Shown one piece after another: positions 14,636-23,270 of a stretch of DNA of 44,033 nt (position 1 is its first letter; each line of letters opens with the position of its first letter). The position numbers were made by a program, and so were the translations under genes. Below the pieces are notes generated by a model. The model saw only the letters and a program-made list of their open reading frames with translations. It did no database searches and was not told the origin of the DNA. This DNA comes from Oscillibacter sp. (GTDB lineage: Bacteria > Bacillota > Clostridia > Oscillospirales > Oscillospiraceae). Location: positions 1-44,033 of the forward strand of contig JAAVYM010000080.1 in the NCBI GenBank assembly GCA_022791135.1, written 5' to 3'.

Positions 14636-15413
14636 CGCCCTCCACCCGGCGGAAGCACTGGGAGAAGTAGCTCAGGGAGGAAAAGCCCAGGATCTGGGCG
14701 ATGAGGGAGAGGGTGTGGTCCGTCTCCCGGAGGAGGAAGCGGCTCTCCTCAATGCGGCGGGAGATCAGGTAGTTGATGGGAGAGACGCCGAATTCCCGGC
14801 GGAAGGCGTGGGCCAGGTAGTATTTGTTTAGGTGGGCCAACTGGGCCAGCTGGTCCAGGCTGAGGTTCTCCTTGAAATGATTGTCGATATACCGCCGGAC
14901 CAGGCCGCACTCCCGGCTGGACCGGGCGCCGGAGGGTTCTCCGGAGAGGGCGGCGTCCCGCTGGCGGTTCAGGCGGACCAGCACCACCTCCAAAAGGCTC
15001 CGGCACACTCGCTCATAGCCCGGCAGGGCGTCCTCCGCCTCCTGAAGCAGCATGCGCAGGCAGCCCATCAGCTCCGCCCAGCCGGTGTGGAGGTGCAGCA
15101 GGGCCATGCCCTCCGCCCCGGCCAGGGTCTCCAGCCCCTCCACGCCCAGAACGGTATACTCCAGGGGGCTGTCCAGCTGGCTGACCTCGGTGTGGGGGAT
15201 GTTGGCGTTGACGATGACGGCGTCATGGATGGCCACGGGAAATTCCTCCCGCTGGGTGCGGAAGCGGCCGTGGCCTCCGGTGATGAAGAACAGCTCGGCG
15301 CAGCCGTGGGTGTGGAGGCTGGAGTTCCAGTCCCCGCTGTATTGGGCGCGGGAGACATAGAGCAGGCGGGGGGCGTCTCCAGCGCGGGGGAGGGCGTATT
15401 GACGCTGGCTCAT
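14601..15413 (-). CDS. AraC-family regulator, divergent from the GH112 operon
   Basis: A 270-residue regulator with an N-terminal cupin-like domain (HTHGCAELFFITGGHGRF) and a C-terminal double HTH (LSLDQLAQLAHLNKYYLAHAF, then SLIAQILGFSSLSYFSQCF). GGGAGG before ATG 15413 decides the start; a longer frame exists upstream but lacks a good site. It faces away from the lacto-N-biose-type operon beginning at 15785, and the shared region contains 21-bp-spaced direct repeats (15661-15689) of the kind AraC proteins bind. It therefore probably activates that operon in response to a host-glycan disaccharide or a breakdown product. Its 3' end overlaps the opposite AraC gene by 35 bp. Confidence 0.85.
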   Translation of the reverse strand: MSQRQYALPRAGDAPRLLYVSRAQYSGDWNSSLHTHGCAELFFITGGHGRFRTQREEFPVAIHDAVIVNANIPHTEVSQLDSPLEYTVLGVEGLETLAGAEGMALLHLHTGWAELMGCLRMLLQEAEDALPGYERVCRSLLEVVLVRLNRQRDAALSGEPSGARSSRECGLVRRYIDNHFKENLSLDQLAQLAHLNKYYLAHAFRREFGVSPINYLISRRIEESRFLLRETDHTLSLIAQILGFSSLSYFSQCFRRVEGVSPLEYRRRHR

Positions 15414-15660
15414 GGAAGCGCCTCCCTTCGTAAGTGTTTTGGAATGCGCGGCGCAATTTTTTGAAAATTGCCAGTGGGCGGGCCAGAAAACCATTATAGC
15501 GCCTTTCCGCCAGTGGTGCAACGCTCCGGAAAGATTTTTCTTTTTGAAGGGGGATTCCCGGTTTTAGAAGAGGGAGCGGCGGAGAATGCCTGAAAAATTA
15601 TAGAGTATGCCCAAAAGCGGCGAGAAAATTCCTGAGAAATTCCGCCAAAACGCAAAGAGA

Positions 15661-15702
15661 GCAAGATATCTAAAAACTTCCGCAAGATACGGATTGTCTT
15701 GC
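15661..15702 (+). promoter_or_regulatory. AraC-type direct repeat operator
   Basis: GCAAGATA occurs at 15661-15668 and 15682-15689, exactly 21 bp apart, ending 5 bp before the -35 box. A third, inverted half-site TCTTGC is at 15697-15702. This is the classic geometry of AraC-family activator sites. The rest of the 371-bp gap (15414-15784) holds the promoter but no gene. Confidence 0.7.
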
Positions 15703-15723
15703 CATCGGGAAACCCGATATACT
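15694..15723 (+). promoter_or_regulatory. Promoter of the GH112/ABC operon, with palindrome in the spacer
   Basis: TTGTCT (15694-15699), an 18-bp spacer and TATACT (15718-15723). ATCGGGAAACCCGAT (15704-15718) is a perfect palindrome around AAA filling the spacer, a likely site for a second (repressor) protein. AAGGAGG lies before the first gene. Confidence 0.7.
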
Positions 15724-15784
15724 GGTACTCACAGGGCCGGAATCCGGCCCGAGGATGCTCCCGAATTTATAAGGAGGTAGACTT

Positions 15785-17168
15785 ATGAAGAAGTTTCTCT
15801 GTCTCTTGCTGACCCTGGCTTTGACGCTGTCCCTGGCCGCCTGCGGCGGCTCAGGGCGGCAGCGGCGGGGACAGCGCGCCCCCCGCCGACTCCGGCAGCA
15901 GCGGCGACGAGACCCCGCCCCCCGCCGAGGACGTGACCATCACCGTGGCCGCCCTGGCCTCCGGTTACGAAGAGGCATATCCCGGCATGTGGAAGGAGGT
16001 TTGCGACGCCTTTACCGCCGCTACCGGCGTGAAGGTGAACCTGATCTGCGACAAGAACCTGGAGGACGTCATCGGACCGTCTATGCAGGGCGGCGACTTC
16101 CCTGACGTGATCCACCTGGCCACCGGCCGGGAGAAGGGTCTCACCGAGCAGTTTATCAAGGACCGCAACATCGCCGACATCACCGACGTGCTGTCTATGA
16201 CTGTCCCCGGCGAGAGCGCCAAGGTCTCCGACAAGATCGTTGGCGGCTTCACCGACACCTCCGTCACGAACCCCTACGGCGACGGCGCGACTTACCTGGC
16301 CCCCATGTTCTACTCTCCCTGCGGGTTGTTCTACAACGCGGGATTGTTTGAGGAGAAGGGCTGGAGTGTCCCCGCCACCTGGGACGAGATGTGGGAGCTG
16401 GGCGAGAAGGCCAAGGCCGAGGATATCTCCCTCTTTACGTATCCCACCACCGGCTACTTTGATACGTTCTTCTACGCCCTGATGTACTCCGTGGGCGGCG
16501 CCGATTTCTTCAACAAGGCCACGACCTATAGCGAGGGCATCTGGGACACGCCTGAGGGACAGCAGTGCTTTGACATCGTGGCGAAGCTGGCCTCCTACAC
16601 GAATCCTGTCACCCCTGCCCAGGCCAACGACCAGGACTTCACCCAGAACCAGCAGCTAATTCTGGACAACAAGGCCCTGTTCATGCCCAATGGCACCTGG
16701 ATTGTGGGCGAGATGGCCGATGCTCCCCGGGCCGAGGGCTTCCAGTGGGGTATGACCGCCCTGCCCGCCGCCAAGGCCGGCGGTACTGGCCCCAGCAATA
16801 ACTCACGTGCGAAGACCTTTATCCACGCCGCTGCCACCAACCTGGACGCGGCGAAGCAGTTTGTGGCCTTTTTGTACAGCGATGCGGCCTGCGCAATCTT
16901 TGCCAAGGGCGGCGCGGTGCAGCCGGTTCCCGGCCTGACGGACAACCTGGAGGGCGACAACAAGATGTTCTACGCCATCTATGACAACGGCACCGACGCG
17001 GCCATGGGCGGCTTTGCGGCATACAACGCCGTGGCCGGCCTGGGCACGGTCCGGGAGGTGTTCTTCGATCCTGTCAACGGCCTGGTGAACGGCTCCGTCA
17101 CCGAGCAGCAGTGGATTGACAGCGTCAAGGCCGCCAGCGACCAGATGCGGGCCAACTTGATGGAATAA
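15785..17168 (+). pseudogene. Carbohydrate-binding lipoprotein of ABC transporter, with apparent +1 frameshift
   Basis: The gene begins with a good AAGGAGG site and a lipoprotein signal peptide ending in LSLAAC (Cys20). At codon 23 the frame breaks: the run GGG at 15854-15856 appears to carry one extra G. Removing it joins a Gly/Ser/Pro linker (GGSGGDSAPPADSG) to the full binding domain, which continues to 17168 and gives about 460 residues, normal for the family. The domain resembles family 1 sugar-binding proteins, with DFPDVIHLATGRE and YYSPCGLFYNAGLFEE-like segments. It would feed the permeases at 17260 and 18149. The frameshift may be a sequencing error, a real mutation or slippage in a G-rich tract; if real, no anchored protein is made. 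Confidence 0.75.
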
Positions 17169-17188
17169 GCGAAATTCGTCTGGAAACC

Positions 17189-17222
17189 GGCGGCGGCGAG
17201 CAGAGACCTGCCCGCCGCCGCC
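17189..17222 (+). other. GC hairpin between binding protein and permease genes
   Basis: GGCGGCGGCG (17189-17198) and CGCCGCCGCC (17213-17222) form a perfect 10-bp stem without a T-run. It is well placed to protect the 3' end of the binding-protein message and lower permease expression. Confidence 0.55.
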
Positions 17223-17259
17223 TTCCAACTCCCCGCGGCTTTCGGAAAGGAGTGGTTTT

Positions 17260-18135
17260 ATGCGCAGCAGCAAGAGCCGGGGACGGTTTCTCGCCCTTTG
17301 CGTCGCCCCGGCGGTCATCCTCTATGCGGTTTTCATGATCCTGCCCACCTTGAACGTCTTTCGGATGTCCCTCTTTGAACGGGGGGCCTATTCTCCCACG
17401 GAGACATTCGTGGGCCTGGCGAATTTCAAGGCGCTGATGAACGACGTGAAATTCATCACCGCCATGCAAAACACGATTCTCCTGATCGTCACTGTCACCA
17501 TCATCACGTTCTTCTTCGCCATTGTCTTCGCGGCGATTTTGACCCGGGAGAAGATTCGGGGCCAGAATTTCTTCCGCATTGTCTTCTACATTCCCAACAT
17601 CCTCTCCGTGGTGGTCATCGCCGGCATTTTCTCCGCCATTTACAAGCCGGAAAATGGCATGCTCAACAGTATCCTCTCCTTCCTCCGGGGAGAGACCGTC
17701 ATGGTTTTGTGGAAGGATCAGCCCATGGTCATCGTCAGCGTGATCATCGCCATGGTCTGGCAGGCCATCGGCTATTACATGGTCATGTACATGGCCTCCA
17801 TGTCCGCCGTACCCGAGAGCCTTTATGAGAGCGCCGGGCTGGACGGCGCGGGTCGGCTGACCCAGTTCTTCCAGCTGACCCTGCCCCTGATCTGGACAAA
17901 CATCCGCACCACGTTGACCTTCTTCATCATCTCCACCATCAATATGGCCTTCCTCTTTGTCAAGGCCATGGTGGCCAAGGGCATGGCGGACGTGGGGCTG
18001 AGCTTCATGTACGCCCAGAAGGACGCCGGGCTTTACGGCTATTCCATGGCGGCGGGCGTGGTGATCTTCCTGTTTTCCTTCCTGCTGTCGGCCCTGGTGA
18101 ACTGGGTGACGAAGCGGGAAGTTTTGGAAATGTAA
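17260..18135 (+). CDS. Sugar ABC transporter permease (MalF type)
   Basis: A 291-residue permease with about six membrane helices and an EAA-type loop (YESAGLDGAGRLTQFFQLTL) near the C-terminus. GGAAAGGAG precedes the ATG. It lies between the binding lipoprotein and the second permease, 13 bases from the latter, and is surely in the same operon. The operon ends in a GH112 phosphorylase, so the pair probably imports galactosyl-N-acetylhexosamine disaccharides or galactosyl-rhamnose. No ATPase gene is present in the operon; the shared ATPase must be elsewhere. Confidence 0.87.
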   Translation: MRSSKSRGRFLALCVAPAVILYAVFMILPTLNVFRMSLFERGAYSPTETFVGLANFKALMNDVKFITAMQNTILLIVTVTIITFFFAIVFAAILTREKIRGQNFFRIVFYIPNILSVVVIAGIFSAIYKPENGMLNSILSFLRGETVMVLWKDQPMVIVSVIIAMVWQAIGYYMVMYMASMSAVPESLYESAGLDGAGRLTQFFQLTLPLIWTNIRTTLTFFIISTINMAFLFVKAMVAKGMADVGLSFMYAQKDAGLYGYSMAAGVVIFLFSFLLSALVNWVTKREVLEM

Positions 18136-18148
18136 AGGGGGCGGGGAT

Positions 18149-19039
18149 ATGACGAAAGAAAAGAAGGGCTTTTCCGGCGAGACCTTGTACAAAATCTTCA
18201 TCTATGTGGTGTTGATTACCCTGGCGGTGGTTATCCTGGTCCCGGTAGCCTGGGTGTTCCTGGCCTCCATCAAGCAGAACAGCGAGTTCTACGGCAACCC
18301 CTGGACGCTGCCCGCGGGGTTCTACTGGCAGAACTTCGTGGACGCCTGGAATGCCGCCAGTATGGGAAGCTACATGCTGAACTCCGTCCTGGTGACGGCG
18401 CTGTCGCTGGCGCTGCTGCTGGTGGTGGCACTGCCGGCGGCCTACTGCCTGGCCCGATTCCGCTTCCGGGGGCGGGATTTTTTGAACACCTGCTTCATGG
18501 CGGGGCTGTTCATCAACGTGAACTATATTGTGGTGCCCATCTTTCTGATGCTCCGGGACGGGGACGTATGGCTGAAAAAGCTCATGGGAAACGGGTTTTT
18601 GCTGAACAATCTGGTGGTGCTGGCGGTGGTGTACGCCTCCACGGCCCTGCCCTTTACGATTTACCTCCTCTCGGGGTATTTCGCCACGCTTCCCCACGAT
18701 TTTGAGGAGGCGGCCTACATCGACGGCGCGGGGTATGGGCAGGCGATGGTCCGGATCATCTTTCCCATGGCGCAGCCCTCCATCATCACCATTATTCTCT
18801 TTAACTTTTTGTCCTTCTGGAATGAGTACATCATCTCCATGACGCTGATGAGCAGCGCCCAGGGCCAGAAGACCCTGCCGGTGGGACTGCTGAACCTGAT
18901 GCAGGCCCAGCAGTCCTCGGCGGAGTACGGCATCCTTTACGCAGGGCTGGTGCTGGTCATGCTGCCCACGCTGATCCTTTACATGTGTGTTCAGAAAAAA
19001 CTGACCCAGGGCATGACGGTGGGCGGTCTGAAGGGCTGA
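18149..19039 (+). CDS. Sugar ABC transporter permease (MalG type)
   Basis: A 296-residue partner permease with about six helices and an intact EAA loop (FEEAAYIDGAGYGQAMVRII). AAGGGGGCGGGG precedes the ATG. Spacing to the first permease is 13 bases, and 98 bases separate it from a small membrane protein gene that belongs to the same run. Together with the upstream permease it forms the channel for the disaccharide that the GH112 enzyme cleaves. Confidence 0.87.
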   Translation: MTKEKKGFSGETLYKIFIYVVLITLAVVILVPVAWVFLASIKQNSEFYGNPWTLPAGFYWQNFVDAWNAASMGSYMLNSVLVTALSLALLLVVALPAAYCLARFRFRGRDFLNTCFMAGLFINVNYIVVPIFLMLRDGDVWLKKLMGNGFLLNNLVVLAVVYASTALPFTIYLLSGYFATLPHDFEEAAYIDGAGYGQAMVRIIFPMAQPSIITIILFNFLSFWNEYIISMTLMSSAQGQKTLPVGLLNLMQAQQSSAEYGILYAGLVLVMLPTLILYMCVQKKLTQGMTVGGLKG

Positions 19040-19137
19040 TCCGATTTTCCTGGGGAGGAACAGGCAAACGAGCGTCCGCCGCTCCGGCGGCATGAGGCCG
19101 GGAGGCGCGGCGGAGAGATTTCTTGAGAGGTACGACT

Positions 19138-19344
19138 ATGAATTTTTGGAAAGAGCATGGAAGCCTTCGGGCGCTGTTGATTGCGGTTTTTTTCCTGGCG
19201 GGGCTGGCTCTGGTGATTTATGGGTGGAAGCTGACGGGGAAGCTGTCCGGCCTGGGGCTGATGCTCGTTGGCGTGGCGGCGCTGCTGGTGGCGCTGTGGA
19301 TCTACAATAAGCCTTTTGAGGGCGACAGAGGCCCCGGGCTTTGA
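19138..19344 (+). CDS. Small two-helix membrane protein in the GH112 operon
   Basis: A 68-residue protein with two hydrophobic helices (about residues 11-29 and 37-57) joined by a short Gly/Leu-rich turn, and a charged C-terminal tail. GAGAGG precedes ATG 19138. It sits between the second permease and the phosphorylase, only 10 bases from the latter. Short two-helix proteins in the same position of sugar ABC operons are known in Clostridia (the DUF6903 type comes to mind, without certainty). It may assist the transporter; no function is established. Confidence 0.65.
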   Translation: MNFWKEHGSLRALLIAVFFLAGLALVIYGWKLTGKLSGLGLMLVGVAALLVALWIYNKPFEGDRGPGL

Positions 19345-19354
19345 GGGGGAAGGC

Positions 19355-21523
19355 ATGAGCGATTGGAACAACAAAGGGCGGGTGACGATCCCCACGGACG
19401 TGGACGTAGTCCCGCAGACCCTGGCCCTGCTGGAGCGCTGGGGGGCCGATGCCATCCGGGACTGCGACGGGACGGATTTTCCCGAGGAGCTAAAGTCCGC
19501 CGGCGCCAAGGTGTACGCCACCTATTACACCACCCGGAAGGACAACGCCTGGGCCAGGGCGAACCCTGAGGAGGTCCAGCAGTGCTACATCATGACGGCC
19601 TTTCACACCGCCTCCGGCGGCCCGCTGTCCATCCCGCTGCTGAAGGGGATCAGCGAGGAGCTGCTGAAGGTCAACGGCCGGGACGACGTAAAGCGCTGGT
19701 GGGAGGTCATGGACCGGACCACGGGACAGCCCCTTCCGCCCGGAAGCTGGAAGTACGACCCGGAGGGCGGCGCAGTGGTGATCCCGGAGCCGGATGCGTT
19801 CCACGACTACACGGTCAGCTTTTTGGCGTACCTAATCTGGGACCCGGTGCACATGTACAACGCTGTCACTAACGGCTGGAAGGACTTCGAGCATCAGATC
19901 ACCTTCGACGTCCGCCAGCCCAAGACCCGGAAGTTCACCATGGAGCGGCTGCGGAAGTTCATTCAGGATCACCCCTATGTGGATGTGATCCGCTACACCA
20001 CCTTCTTCCACCAGTTCACCTTGATCTTTGACGAGCTGAGGCGGGAGAAGTACGTGGACTGGTACGGCTACTCCGCCTCAGTCTCCCCCTACATTCTGGA
20101 GCGGTTCGAGCGGGAGGCTGGCTATCCGTTCCGCCCGGAGTTCATCATTGACCAGGGGTACTATAACAACCAGTACCGGATTCCCTCAAAGGAGTTTCAG
20201 GATTTTTGCGCCTTCCAGCGCAGGGAGGTGGCCGCCCTGGCAAGGGAGATGGTGGACCTCACCCACGAGCTGGGGAAGGAGGCCATGATGTTCCTGGGGG
20301 ACCACTGGATCGGCACGGAACCTTATCTGGAGGAGTTCCCCTCCATCGGCCTGGACGCGGTGGTGGGCAGTGTGGGCAACGGCTCCACCCTCCGTCTGAT
20401 TGCGGACATCCCGGGCGTGAAATACACCGAGGGCCGGTTCCTCCCTTATTTTTTCCCGGATACCTTCCACGAAGGAGGGGACCCGGTGAGGGAGGCCCGG
20501 GACAACTGGGTCACCGCCCGCCTGGCGATTCTGCGCAAGCCCATCGACCGCATCGGCTACGGCGGGTATCTGAAGCTGGCCTGCGCCTTCCCGGAGTTTA
20601 TCGATTATGTGGAGTCTGTCTGCCGGGAGTTCCGGGAGCTGTACGGGCACATCAACGGGGCGAGGCCCTACTGCGCCGGGACCGTAGTGGTGCTGAACTG
20701 CTGGGGAAAGGCCCGGTCCTGGGGCTGCCACATGGTGCACCACGCCCTCTATCAAAAGCAGAACTACTCCTACGCCGGAGTGATCGAGGCCCTGTCCGGC
20801 GCGCCCTTTGACGTGCGCTTCCTCAGCTTTGACGAGCTGAAGGCGGACCCCGGCGTCCTGGACGGCGTGGACGTGCTGGTGAATGTAGGCGGCGGGGACA
20901 CCGCCCACACCGGCGGCGACGTCTGGGAGGATCCGGCGGTTTCCTCAGCCGTGAAGCGCTTTGTCTGGAACGGCGGCGGCCTGATCGGTGTGGGGGAGCC
21001 TTCCGGCCATCAGTATCAGGGGCGCTACTTCCAAATGGCCCAGGTTCTGGGGGTGGAGAAGGAAACCGGCTTCACCCTGGGCTACGATAAGTACAATTGG
21101 GAGGAGCACCGGTCTCATTTCATTCTGGCGGACTGCGCCGGTTCCGTAGACTTCGGCGAGGGGCAAAAGGGCGTCTATGCCCTGGAAGGGGCGGAGGTGC
21201 TGGTCCAGCGGGACCGGGAGGTCCAGCTGGCGGCAAATGAATTTGGCTCCGGCCGGGGGGTCTATCTCTCCGGGCTTCCTTACTCCTTTGAAAATAACCG
21301 CCTGCTGCACCGGGCCATCCTGTGGGCCTCCCGCCGGGAGGACCGCCTTGACAAATGGTTTTCCTCCAATTATCATGTAGAAGTCCATGCCTATGAGGAG
21401 AGCGGGCGCTTTTGTGTGGTGAACAACACCTACGCACCCCAAAGCACGGTGGTTTACCGGGGAGACGGGTCCAGCTTCCCGCTGGACCTGGCGGCAAATG
21501 AGATCCGCTGGTACAACGTGTAA
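19355..21523 (+). CDS. lnpA: GH112 galactosyl-N-acetylhexosamine (lacto-N-biose) phosphorylase
   Basis: A 722-residue cytosolic enzyme of family GH112, which uses phosphate to split beta-1,3-galactosyl-N-acetylhexosamine into galactose-1-phosphate and GlcNAc or GalNAc. The family signature RWGADAIRDCDGTDFP is at residues 28-43. FLGDHWIGTEP (313-323) probably carries the general acid (Asp316), comparable to the known Asp313 of the Bifidobacterium enzyme. Length and domain order (TIM-like barrel, then Rossmann-like and beta domains) are normal. GAGGGGGAAGG before ATG 19355 decides the start. It closes the transport operon that begins at 15785. GH112 also contains galactosyl-rhamnose phosphorylases, and the sequence alone does not separate these. 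Mucin or milk-glycan disaccharides are the likely diet. Confidence 0.9.
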   Translation: MSDWNNKGRVTIPTDVDVVPQTLALLERWGADAIRDCDGTDFPEELKSAGAKVYATYYTTRKDNAWARANPEEVQQCYIMTAFHTASGGPLSIPLLKGISEELLKVNGRDDVKRWWEVMDRTTGQPLPPGSWKYDPEGGAVVIPEPDAFHDYTVSFLAYLIWDPVHMYNAVTNGWKDFEHQITFDVRQPKTRKFTMERLRKFIQDHPYVDVIRYTTFFHQFTLIFDELRREKYVDWYGYSASVSPYILERFEREAGYPFRPEFIIDQGYYNNQYRIPSKEFQDFCAFQRREVAALAREMVDLTHELGKEAMMFLGDHWIGTEPYLEEFPSIGLDAVVGSVGNGSTLRLIADIPGVKYTEGRFLPYFFPDTFHEGGDPVREARDNWVTARLAILRKPIDRIGYGGYLKLACAFPEFIDYVESVCREFRELYGHINGARPYCAGTVVVLNCWGKARSWGCHMVHHALYQKQNYSYAGVIEALSGAPFDVRFLSFDELKADPGVLDGVDVLVNVGGGDTAHTGGDVWEDPAVSSAVKRFVWNGGGLIGVGEPSGHQYQGRYFQMAQVLGVEKETGFTLGYDKYNWEEHRSHFILADCAGSVDFGEGQKGVYALEGAEVLVQRDREVQLAANEFGSGRGVYLSGLPYSFENNRLLHRAILWASRREDRLDKWFSSNYHVEVHAYEESGRFCVVNNTYAPQSTVVYRGDGSSFPLDLAANEIRWYNV

Positions 21524-21539
21524 GGCGGGACAATTCGAT

Positions 21540-21575
21540 CCGGCGCTCCGGAACCGGGAGCGCCGGAATGTTTTT
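21540..21575 (+). terminator. Intrinsic terminator after the GH112 gene
   Basis: CCGGCGCTCC (21540-21549) pairs with GGAGCGCCGG (21557-21566), followed by AATGTTTTT. It sits directly before the pepD ribosome site, so it may also attenuate pepD. Confidence 0.75.
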
Positions 21576-21588
21576 GAGGAGGCATTTC

Positions 21589-23037
21589 ATGAGCGTTTTA
21601 TCCGAGCTGGAACCACGGCAGGTATTCGCGTATTTTGAAAAGCTGTGCGCTGTGCCCCACGGCAGCGGCAATACGAAGGAGATCAGCGATCTCTGCGCGG
21701 GCTTCGCCGGGGAGCTGGGCCTTCCATTCCGGCAGGACGAGCATCACAATCTGGTGATCTGGAAGCCGGCAAGTCCTGGCTATGAGGATGCGGCCCCGGT
21801 GATTCTCCAGGGTCACCTGGACATGGTCTGCGCCCAGCTGCCGGAGTGCGGCAAGGACATGAGCCGGGAGGGGCTGGACGTGGCCACCGACGGGGAGTGG
21901 GTCTGGGCCGAGGGGACGTCCCTGGGCGGGGATAACGGCGTGGCCGTAGCCATGATCCTGGCGATTCTGGCGGACAAGCAGTGCCCCCATCCGCCGCTGG
22001 AGGCGGTGTTTACCTCGGACGAAGAGGTGGGTCTGGTGGGGGCCTTTGCCATGGATTGCTCCGACCTGAAGGGACGCCAGCTCCTGAACCTGGACTCGGA
22101 GGAGGAGGGAGTCTTCACCGTCTCCTGCGCCGGCGGGATGCGGATGGACTGTTTCCTGCCGGCGCGCCGGACTCTCCTGGCAGGGGAGGCGGGGATGTGC
22201 GTGGAGATCTCCGGCCTTCACGGCGGCCACTCCGGCGTGGATATCGACAAGGGCCGGGCCTCGGCCAACCAGCTGCTGGGCCGGGTGCTCTTCGCCGCGG
22301 CGGAGCGGATCGAGGGCCTCCGGGTGGCGGATTTGCGGGGCGGCCGGTTTGAGAACGTGATCTGCCCCCGGAGCCGGGGCGTTGTGACGGTTCCGGCGGG
22401 CCGGGCGGAGGAATTCGAGGCGTTTATCCGGGAGTTCGGCGCTGGCTTGAAGGCGGAGTACGCTGTGTGCGATTCGGGCATCACCCTGACCTGCGCCCCG
22501 GCGGAGGCGGAGAGCGCCCTCACGGCGGAGGACAGCCGCCGCCTGCTGCGGACGCTGGCGATTCTGCCCCAGGGGGTAGAGGCCATGAGCGCGGACTTTC
22601 CGGGCCTGGTGCAGACCTCGCTGAACCTGGGAGTCCTGGACCTGCGGGAGGACGGGCTTCGCGCTACAGTGTCCATCCGCTCTTGCATCGCATCCCAGGC
22701 GGAGATGCTGCGCCAGAGGGTCCAGGCCGTTTTGGAGAGCGGTGGCGGTACGGCAGAACCCCGGAGTCCCTATCCCAGCTGGCAGTACCAGAAAACGTCT
22801 CCCATGCGGCAGTGCCTGATGGAAGCCTATCAGAGCCTCACCGGCCGGGAGGCCGTCCTGGAGGCCACCCACGGTGGCTTGGAGTGCGGCATTTTCATTG
22901 AGAAGATCCCCGGATTGGACGCGGTATCCCTGGGACCCAACCTCAAGGATGTCCACTCCCCCCGGGAGCGGCTGGATGTAGCCTCCACCGGCCGGGTGTA
23001 CCGGCTGGTGCGGGAGTTTTTGCGGCAGAGCCACTAA
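21589..23037 (+). CDS. pepD: Aminoacyl-histidine dipeptidase / Xaa-His dipeptidase (M20C)
   Basis: A 482-residue dizinc peptidase that hydrolyses dipeptides such as carnosine-like Xaa-His in the cytosol. Metal ligands are seen in order: LQGHLDMV (His and catalytic Asp), GTSLGGDNGV (bridging Asp), FTSDEEVG (catalytic base and ligand Glu pair), NLDSEEEG and GLHGGHSGVDI. GLECGIF and the final LGPNLKDVHSPRERL complete the site. GAGGAGG precedes ATG 21589; a further in-frame ATG at 21568 lies within the terminator T-run. It stands alone between a terminator upstream and one at 23053, so it is functionally separate from both the GH112 operon and the van cluster. Confidence 0.9.
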   Translation: MSVLSELEPRQVFAYFEKLCAVPHGSGNTKEISDLCAGFAGELGLPFRQDEHHNLVIWKPASPGYEDAAPVILQGHLDMVCAQLPECGKDMSREGLDVATDGEWVWAEGTSLGGDNGVAVAMILAILADKQCPHPPLEAVFTSDEEVGLVGAFAMDCSDLKGRQLLNLDSEEEGVFTVSCAGGMRMDCFLPARRTLLAGEAGMCVEISGLHGGHSGVDIDKGRASANQLLGRVLFAAAERIEGLRVADLRGGRFENVICPRSRGVVTVPAGRAEEFEAFIREFGAGLKAEYAVCDSGITLTCAPAEAESALTAEDSRRLLRTLAILPQGVEAMSADFPGLVQTSLNLGVLDLREDGLRATVSIRSCIASQAEMLRQRVQAVLESGGGTAEPRSPYPSWQYQKTSPMRQCLMEAYQSLTGREAVLEATHGGLECGIFIEKIPGLDAVSLGPNLKDVHSPRERLDVASTGRVYRLVREFLRQSH

Positions 23038-23052
23038 GAGGCTGTAGAGAGA

Positions 23053-23085
23053 AACCGGGCCGGGCCTTGAGCTTGGCCCGGTTTT
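23053..23085 (+). terminator. Intrinsic terminator after pepD
   Basis: AACCGGGCC (23053-23061) pairs with GGCCCGGTT (23075-23083) and ends in TTTT. Confidence 0.8.
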
Positions 23086-23206
23086 CCTGTCTGCCCTCCG
23101 CTGGGGCGGCTCAGGCTTGCTCCAGCCATATCTCGGGCGCCCCGGAAGGCGAAGGGGCCGTTGCTGCGGGGATGGCGGCCTGCCTTGAGGAAGCTTAAAG
23201 CGCGGC

Positions 23207-23236
23207 TTGAAAAGGGACGGGCTTTTGTGCTACAAT
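23207..23236 (+). promoter_or_regulatory. Promoter of the vanR-vanS pair
   Basis: TTGAAA (23207-23212), 18-bp spacer, TACAAT (23231-23236), 35 bp before the vanR start. It looks good enough for activator-independent expression. Confidence 0.65.
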
Positions 23237-23270
23237 AACGGGAGATTTTTCAGAAAGCAGGTTGCATGTT

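Noticed and set aside
21598-23034. Minus-strand frame of 478 codons opposite pepD
   Set aside because: Shadow of pepD; His/Gln-rich low-information sequence without family features.
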